The notes beneath the pieces are model-generated. The model searched no databases. It saw only the letters and a list, made by a program, of their open reading frames with translations, and was not told the DNA's origin. Both the position numbers and the translations under genes were made by a program. DNA of 17,707 bases, taken from positions 1-17,707 of the forward strand of contig DFFD01000222.1 in assembly GCA_002369495.1 (NCBI GenBank), written 5' to 3'. Positions 14,105-17,707 of this stretch are shown one piece after another (within the stretch, counting starts at the first letter, position 1; every line of letters begins with the position of its first letter). Origin of the DNA: Lachnospiraceae bacterium UBA3785. GTDB taxonomy: Bacteria; Bacillota; Clostridia; Lachnospirales; Lachnospiraceae.

Positions 14105-14153
14105 GTGAGAGTTTCACATCAAACCTTGCCTCCCGCGAAATGCGGGAAGCCAA
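14105..14153 (+). promoter_or_regulatory. Structured rpsF leader, candidate ribosomal-protein autoregulatory site
   Basis: There are two hairpins in the leader: GTGA/TCAC (14105-14117, 5-nt loop), and a stronger TCCCGC/GCGGGA stem (14131-14147, loop GAAAT) that can extend through an asymmetric CC/AGC internal loop to TTG/CAA (14126-14128 with 14151-14153). A leader bound by the S6-S18 complex is known for rpsF operons in many bacteria, with a bulged CCG stem. This one has similar position and general form, but I cannot confirm the consensus. Confidence 0.35.
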
Positions 14154-14178
14154 AAGTCCATAAGGAGGAAAGACACAC

Positions 14179-14616
14179 ATGAACAAGTACGAATTAGCAC
14201 TGGTTGTCTCGGCAAAGCTTGACACCGAGGCGCGTGCTGCGGTCGTCGAGAGGGCGAAGGGTTACATCTCCCGCCACGACGGCGTGGTAGGCGAAGTCGA
14301 GGAATGGGGCAAGAGAAAGCTCGCGTATGAGATCCGCAAGGAGACCGAGGCTTACTATTACTTCATTCAGTTCGAGGGCGAGAGCGACTGCCCGAACGAG
14401 CTTGAGAAGCGCATGAGGATCATGGACAATGTCCTTCGCTATCTCGTTGTCAAGAAGGACGAGAACGATACCTTCAAGGTGAGCCCGGAGAAGACGGAAG
14501 AGGAAGCTCCGGCTGAGGAGGAAGCTCCGGCTGAGGAAGCCCCGGTCGAGGAAGCCCCGGCTGAAGAGGAGGCTCCTGTTGAGGAGGAAGCTCCGGCTGA
14601 GGAAGCGGCGGAATAA
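14179..14616 (+). CDS. rpsF: Ribosomal protein bS6 with Glu/Ala/Pro-rich C-terminal tail
   Basis: S6 binds the central domain of 16S rRNA as a heterodimer with S18, encoded two genes downstream. Residues 1-100 are a normal S6 (MNKYELALVV, EWGKRKLAYEI, YYYFIQFEG, RIMDNVLRYLVVKKD). Residues 105-145 add a low-complexity tail of repeated EEAPAEE/EEAPVEE units, 19 Glu in 40 residues, with DNA-level repetition of a 20-nt unit at 14500, 14518 and 14584. Bacterial S6 is usually 95-135 residues; the E. coli protein gets added glutamates from RimK, so a genetically encoded acidic tail is notable. ATG 14179 follows AAGGAGG (14162-14168). It opens the conserved rpsF-ssb-rpsR order. Confidence 0.97.
   Translation: MNKYELALVVSAKLDTEARAAVVERAKGYISRHDGVVGEVEEWGKRKLAYEIRKETEAYYYFIQFEGESDCPNELEKRMRIMDNVLRYLVVKKDENDTFKVSPEKTEEEAPAEEEAPAEEAPVEEAPAEEEAPVEEEAPAEEAAE
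14500..14613 (+). repeat. Tandem Glu-Ala-Pro coding repeat in rpsF
   Basis: A 20-nt unit beginning GAGGAAGCTCCGGC occurs exactly at 14500-14519, 14518-14537 and 14584-14603, with diverged copies between (GAAGCCCCGGTC, GAGGCTCCTGTT). All changes keep the frame and the acidic character, so the repeat is probably subject to slippage in multiples of three codons or more. Confidence 0.8.
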
Positions 14617-14668
14617 GCGAAAGCCCATTTGATGATCAGTCAGCTATCAGAAAAATGAGGTAAATGCA

Positions 14669-15139
14669 ATGAATTTAGTAGTTATGATGGGGCGCCTTAC
14701 ACGCGATCCGGAAGTCCGGTACTCTGCCGGAGCAAACGGAACCACAGTTGCCAATTTCCGCATTGCGGTCGACCGCAGGTTCAAGAGAGAGGGACAGCCG
14801 GACGCTGACTTCTTCGACTGCGTGACGTTCGGCCGTCAGGCGGAGTTCGTGGAGAAGTACATCCACAAGGGAACGAAAGTCGTCGTGAACGGCTCGATGC
14901 AGAACGACAACTACCAGGGACGCGACGGCCAGATGGTCTACCGCAACCGGATCGTTCTCGACAACATCGAGTTCGCGGAGAGCAAGGCAGCCAGCCAGAG
15001 CAATGCATACGTTCCGCAGGAGCCGGCCCAGCAGCAGGCGCCGCGGCGCGAGAGCCGTCCGGCACCGGCCGTTGACACGTCGGGCGACGGTTTCATGAAC
15101 ATTCCTGACGGAATTGACGAGGAGCTCCCGTTCGCGTAA
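14669..15139 (+). CDS. ssb: Single-stranded DNA-binding protein
   Basis: SSB coats single-stranded DNA during replication, repair and recombination as a homotetramer. The 156-residue protein has an OB fold in residues 1-105 (MNLVVMMGRLTRDPEVRY, ANFRIAVDRRF, DFFDCVTFGRQAEFVEKY, KGTKVVVNGSMQNDNY, NRIVLDNIEF), a Gln/Pro/Arg linker, and an acidic C-terminal tip reading GIDEELPFA. The tip recruits partner proteins, usually through a terminal Pro-Phe; here one Ala follows the Phe. GAGGT (14657-14661) precedes ATG 14669. Its place between rpsF and rpsR, 52 nt after rpsF and 33 nt before rpsR, marks it as the essential housekeeping SSB, not a competence or plasmid copy. Confidence 0.97.
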   Translation: MNLVVMMGRLTRDPEVRYSAGANGTTVANFRIAVDRRFKREGQPDADFFDCVTFGRQAEFVEKYIHKGTKVVVNGSMQNDNYQGRDGQMVYRNRIVLDNIEFAESKAASQSNAYVPQEPAQQQAPRRESRPAPAVDTSGDGFMNIPDGIDEELPFA

Positions 15140-15172
15140 ACGGGATCATTTAGAAGAAGGGAGAGTCTAAAA

Positions 15173-15442
15173 ATGGCTTATCAGAGAAATACAGAAGGCC
15201 GCGAAGGCGGATTCAAGAGAAAACCGGGCGGATTCCGCAGAAGAAAGAAAGTCTGCGTGTTCTGCGGCAAGGACAGCGAGATCAGCTACAAGGACGTCAA
15301 CAAGCTTAAGAGATACATCTCCGAGCGCGGCAAGATCCTTCCGCGCCGCATCACCGGCAACTGCGCAAAGCATCAGCGTGCCCTTACGCTTGCCGTGAAG
15401 CGTGCCCGCCATCTTGCGATCCTTCCGTACGTCCAGGATTAA
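15173..15442 (+). CDS. rpsR: Ribosomal protein bS18, zinc-binding (C+) form
   Basis: S18 pairs with S6 on the platform of the 30S subunit. The 89-residue protein has a basic N-terminus and the S18 core ([26 protein letters not shown], in the standard place near residues 37-62). Cys28-x2-Cys31 and Cys64-x2-His67 form a probable zinc site, the C+ type; organisms often carry a second zinc-free copy that replaces it under zinc shortage, but none is here. GGGAGAG (15159-15165) precedes ATG 15173. The stop at 15442 is followed by a promoter and terminator-like hairpin, so this is the last gene of the rpsF unit. Confidence 0.97.
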   Translation: MAYQRNTEGREGGFKRKPGGFRRRKKVCVFCGKDSEISYKDVNKLKRYISERGKILPRRITGNCAKHQRALTLAVKRARHLAILPYVQD

Positions 15443-15468
15443 GGCGTAAAGGAAACATTCGCATCCGG

Positions 15469-15497
15469 TTGACGCCGGACAAACGACAGGTTATAAT
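15469..15497 (+). promoter_or_regulatory. Near-consensus sigma-A promoter upstream of gdpP
   Basis: TTGACG (15469-15474), a 17-nt spacer and a perfect TATAAT (15492-15497). It is the best-matching promoter in the window. The predicted start is about 15501-15505, which is inside the left arm of the hairpin described next. Confidence 0.85.
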
Positions 15498-15501
15498 AAA
15501 A

Positions 15502-15534
15502 GCCGTCATTACAGGTCGTAATGACGGCCTTTTT
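15502..15534 (+). terminator. Intrinsic terminator hairpin between rpsR and gdpP
   Basis: A perfect 11-bp stem pairs GCCGTCATTAC (15502-15512) with GTAATGACGGC (15518-15528) around AGGTC, followed by CTTTTT (15529-15534). It should terminate the rpsF-ssb-rpsR transcript. Because the promoter at 15469 starts within or just before its left arm, it also occupies the first 30 nt of any gdpP transcript. The - strand likewise reads into T-rich sequence. Confidence 0.85.
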
Positions 15535-15555
15535 CAACATACGGAGTTTTGACAT

Positions 15556-17607
15556 ATGGAACGAGTGGATATAAAAACTGAAGTAAACCGGTATCTGCAG
15601 AGGCCGTTTCATTTCGCGATCCTGTGGGTGATCACGGATATTCTGCTGTTTGCATTTTCCGGAAGAAGGGCCGGCCTCATCGGCACGGCGGGACTTCTCC
15701 TGTATCTTCTCGTTGCCGGTCTCTTCTACGGGAGGAAGAAATCGAAGCTGAGCCGGGAGCTGGTCACCTTCGCCGCGAGATACGGCCAGGTGCAGAACCG
15801 CCTGCTGAAGGAGTTCGTCCTGCCCTATGCGCTGCTGGACAGCCACGGGACCCTGCTGTGGATGAACGACGCGTTCGCGGAGCTGTCCGGGAAGGAAGAG
15901 AACTACCATAAGAATATCGCCGCCATCTACCCGGAGATCACGGGAGCCCGCCTTCCCGGGGAGGCTATGCGCAGCGAGGTGACGGTCGAGAAGAACGGCA
16001 AGACCTACCGGGCCGCCCTGCAGATCATCGTGATGGAGGAGCTCCTGGAGGGGATCGAGTTCATCGACTACGACGAGGACCTGGAGAGAAACTCCGTGAT
16101 CGCGCTTTACCTCTTTGATGAGACGGAGTACGCGGCCCTGCGCTCCGAGCGCGAGGAGAACCGGATCGTCTGCGGCGCGCTCTCCATCGACAACTACGAC
16201 GAGGCGCTGGACAGCGTCGACGAGCTCCGCCGCTCGCTGCTGCTGGCGCTGGTCGAGAGAAAGATCAACAAGTATTTTACCGATGTGGACGGGATCGTCC
16301 GGAAGACAGAGAAGGACCGCTACTATTTTACGATCCGGAAGAAAGCGCTGGATGAGCTCGAGGCAAAGAAATTCTCGATCCTCGAGGAGGTCAAGACGGT
16401 CAACGTCGGCAACGAGACCGCCGTCACGATCTCCGTCGGAATCGGTTACGGCGACAATTCCTTCCTGCAGAATGCGGAGACGGCCAGAAGCGCGCTTGAG
16501 CTGGCGTTGGGGCGCGGCGGCGACCAGGTCTGCGTGAAGGAGGGCTACAATACCCGCTACTTCGGCGGCAAGACCGAATCCGTGGAGAAATACACCCGCG
16601 TCAAGGCCCGCGTCAAGGCGCATGCGCTGCGGGAGATCATGGACGCCAAATCGGACGTCTTTATCATGGGGCACAAGATCCCGGATACGGATGCGCTCGG
16701 CGCGGCGGTCGGCATTTACCGCTGTGCGAGGTCGATCGACAAGCCGGCTTACATCGTGGTGGACAACCCGCCGGATTCGATCAAGCCGTTTGTGGACGGC
16801 TTCCGCAACAACCCCGAGTATGCCGACAGGATGTTCATCGGCACGCGGGAGGCCATGACGATGGTCGGCAGCTCGTCCGTCGTGGTCGTCGTGGACACCA
16901 ACAAGCCCGCCTACACGGAGTGCGAGGATCTGCTCTACATGACGGACTCCGTCGTGGTGCTTGACCACCATCGCCAGAGCCGCGACGTCATCAAAAAGGC
17001 GGTTCTCTCCTACATCGAGCCGTACGCGTCGAGCGCCTGCGAGCTGGTCACGGAGATCGTCCAGTACTTTGATGAGAAATCAAAGCTGAAGCCGCTGGAG
17101 GCGGACTGCCTCTACGCCGGCATCATGCTTGACACGTCCAATTTCCTGACGAGGACCGGCGTGCGCACATTTGAGGCGGCCGCGTACCTCCGGAGGAACG
17201 GCGCGGACGTCATCCGCATCCGGAAAATGTTCCGCGAGCGCATGGAAGACCTCCGGGCCAAGTCCAAGACGATCGCGGAGGCGGAGATCTTTGAGTCCTG
17301 CTTCGCCATCTCCGAATGCGAGAGCTACGGGCTCAGGAATCCGACAGTCGTGGCGGCCCAGGCGGCCAACGAGCTGCTCTCGGTCATGGGCGTCAAGGCG
17401 TCCTTTGTCCTGACCGATTACAACGAACAGACCTACATCAGCGCCCGCGCGATCGACGAGATCAACGTGCAGCTGATCATGGAACGTCTCGGCGGCGGCG
17501 GCCACCTCAATATCGCCGGCGCGCAGCTTGCCGGCCGGACGGTTCCCGAAGCGATCGATATACTGAAGAACACCATCGTTGAGATGCAGAAGGAAGGAGA
17601 AATCTGA
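15556..17607 (+). CDS. gdpP: Cyclic-di-AMP phosphodiesterase GdpP (membrane DHH-DHHA1 protein)
   Basis: GdpP hydrolyses c-di-AMP to pApA and so tunes osmotic balance, wall stress and beta-lactam tolerance in Firmicutes. The 683-residue product has two membrane helices (about 18-34 and 40-58), a PAS-like domain (about 85-150), a degenerate GGDEF domain (about 175-305; its signature motif is missing, as in the family) and a DHH/DHHA1 phosphodiesterase. In the DHH part [11 protein letters not shown] gives His373, Asp377 and Asp379, VVVVDTNKP gives another metal-binding Asp, and VVVLDHHRQ contains the DHH triad at 470-472. [10 protein letters not shown] (646-655) is the DHHA1 nucleotide-binding loop. 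All catalytic motifs look intact. ATG 15556 has GGAG (15543-15546) 9 nt upstream. Its stop overlaps the rplI start by one base (TGATG), coupling the two. Confidence 0.97.
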   Translation: MERVDIKTEVNRYLQRPFHFAILWVITDILLFAFSGRRAGLIGTAGLLLYLLVAGLFYGRKKSKLSRELVTFAARYGQVQNRLLKEFVLPYALLDSHGTLLWMNDAFAELSGKEENYHKNIAAIYPEITGARLPGEAMRSEVTVEKNGKTYRAALQIIVMEELLEGIEFIDYDEDLERNSVIALYLFDETEYAALRSEREENRIVCGALSIDNYDEALDSVDELRRSLLLALVERKINKYFTDVDGIVRKTEKDRYYFTIRKKALDELEAKKFSILEEVKTVNVGNETAVTISVGIGYGDNSFLQNAETARSALELALGRGGDQVCVKEGYNTRYFGGKTESVEKYTRVKARVKAHALREIMDAKSDVFIMGHKIPDTDALGAAVGIYRCARSIDKPAYIVVDNPPDSIKPFVDGFRNNPEYADRMFIGTREAMTMVGSSSVVVVVDTNKPAYTECEDLLYMTDSVVVLDHHRQSRDVIKKAVLSYIEPYASSACELVTEIVQYFDEKSKLKPLEADCLYAGIMLDTSNFLTRTGVRTFEAAAYLRRNGADVIRIRKMFRERMEDLRAKSKTIAEAEIFESCFAISECESYGLRNPTVVAAQAANELLSVMGVKASFVLTDYNEQTYISARAIDEINVQLIMERLGGGGHLNIAGAQLAGRTVPEAIDILKNTIVEMQKEGEI

Positions 17608-17707
17608 TGAAGGTAATTCTGCTTGCCGACGTCAAATCCGTCGGAAAAAAAGATGATATCGTAAATGTCTCGGACGGTTACGCCCGCAACATGCTCTTCC
17701 CGAAGAA
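17607..17707 (+). CDS. rplI: Ribosomal protein bL9, 3' truncated by window end
   Basis: The first 33 residues are present and the frame is open at the window end. [17 protein letters not shown] is followed by [16 protein letters not shown], the conserved N-terminal rRNA-binding domain of L9, a 50S protein near the L1 stalk. AAGGAG (17594-17599) sits 7 nt before the ATG at 17607, which shares its A with the gdpP stop. gdpP followed by rplI is standard in Firmicutes. Confidence 0.96.
   Translation, partial: MKVILLADVKSVGKKDDIVNVSDGYARNMLFPK

Noticed and set aside
15439..16971. A 510-codon - strand frame opposite gdpP, and similar long ones at 806-1735, 9306-10760 and 12299-13861
   Set aside because: All are shadows of confidently identified + strand genes in high-GC sequence, with no domain or ribosome-site support.

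Overview
The window is a GC-rich (roughly 60%) stretch of chromosome. The gene set fits an anaerobic member of the Clostridia, most likely a Lachnospiraceae-like gut or rumen organism. The supporting genes are an A-type flavodiiron protein, a Bacillus-type (GSI-alpha) glutamine synthetase followed by an ANTAR protein, a class B sortase, an S-layer-homology (SLH) protein, a dockerin-bearing papain-family protease, and the Firmicutes order rpsF-ssb-rpsR-gdpP-rplI. The taxonomic call is inference from gene content, not a database match. Nearly all genes are on the + strand; only mntP is on the - strand.

Region 1 (1-2797), redox and nitrogen: the 3' part of a flavodiiron protein, a structured 190-bp gap carrying a GGGACGGTTC palindromic repeat, then glnA and a gene for an ANTAR RNA-binding regulator with a degenerate receiver. 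The last two look like one unit.

Region 2 (2798-6752), a signalling operon: a good promoter and a strong ribosome binding site precede a lone HicB-type protein. A LytTR response regulator, an AgrC-like GHKL histidine kinase, an unrecognised cytosolic protein with a papain-like Cys/His/Asn arrangement, and a class I methyltransferase follow with gaps of 15 nt or less or with overlaps. A second, terminator-like copy of the GGGACGGTTC repeat ends the unit and separates it from the convergent manganese exporter gene mntP.

Region 3 (7434-14053), cell surface: divergent from mntP is an exported protein with three SLH domains. A near-consensus promoter buried in the 3' end of that gene drives an aspartate-aminotransferase-like gene, apparently followed in the same transcript by a class B sortase, a sirtuin and a secreted C1A cysteine protease with lectin-like and dockerin domains.

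Region 4 (14054-17707), conserved housekeeping: an extended -10 promoter and a structured leader precede rpsF (with an unusual Glu/Ala/Pro repeat tail), ssb and rpsR. A consensus promoter then fires directly into a terminator hairpin upstream of gdpP, the c-di-AMP phosphodiesterase gene, which overlaps the start of rplI, cut by the window end.

No tRNA, rRNA, CRISPR array, insertion-sequence transposase or phage gene was seen. The least explained parts are the signalling operon with its cysteine-protease-like member, the paired palindromic repeats, and the promoter/terminator overlap before gdpP.
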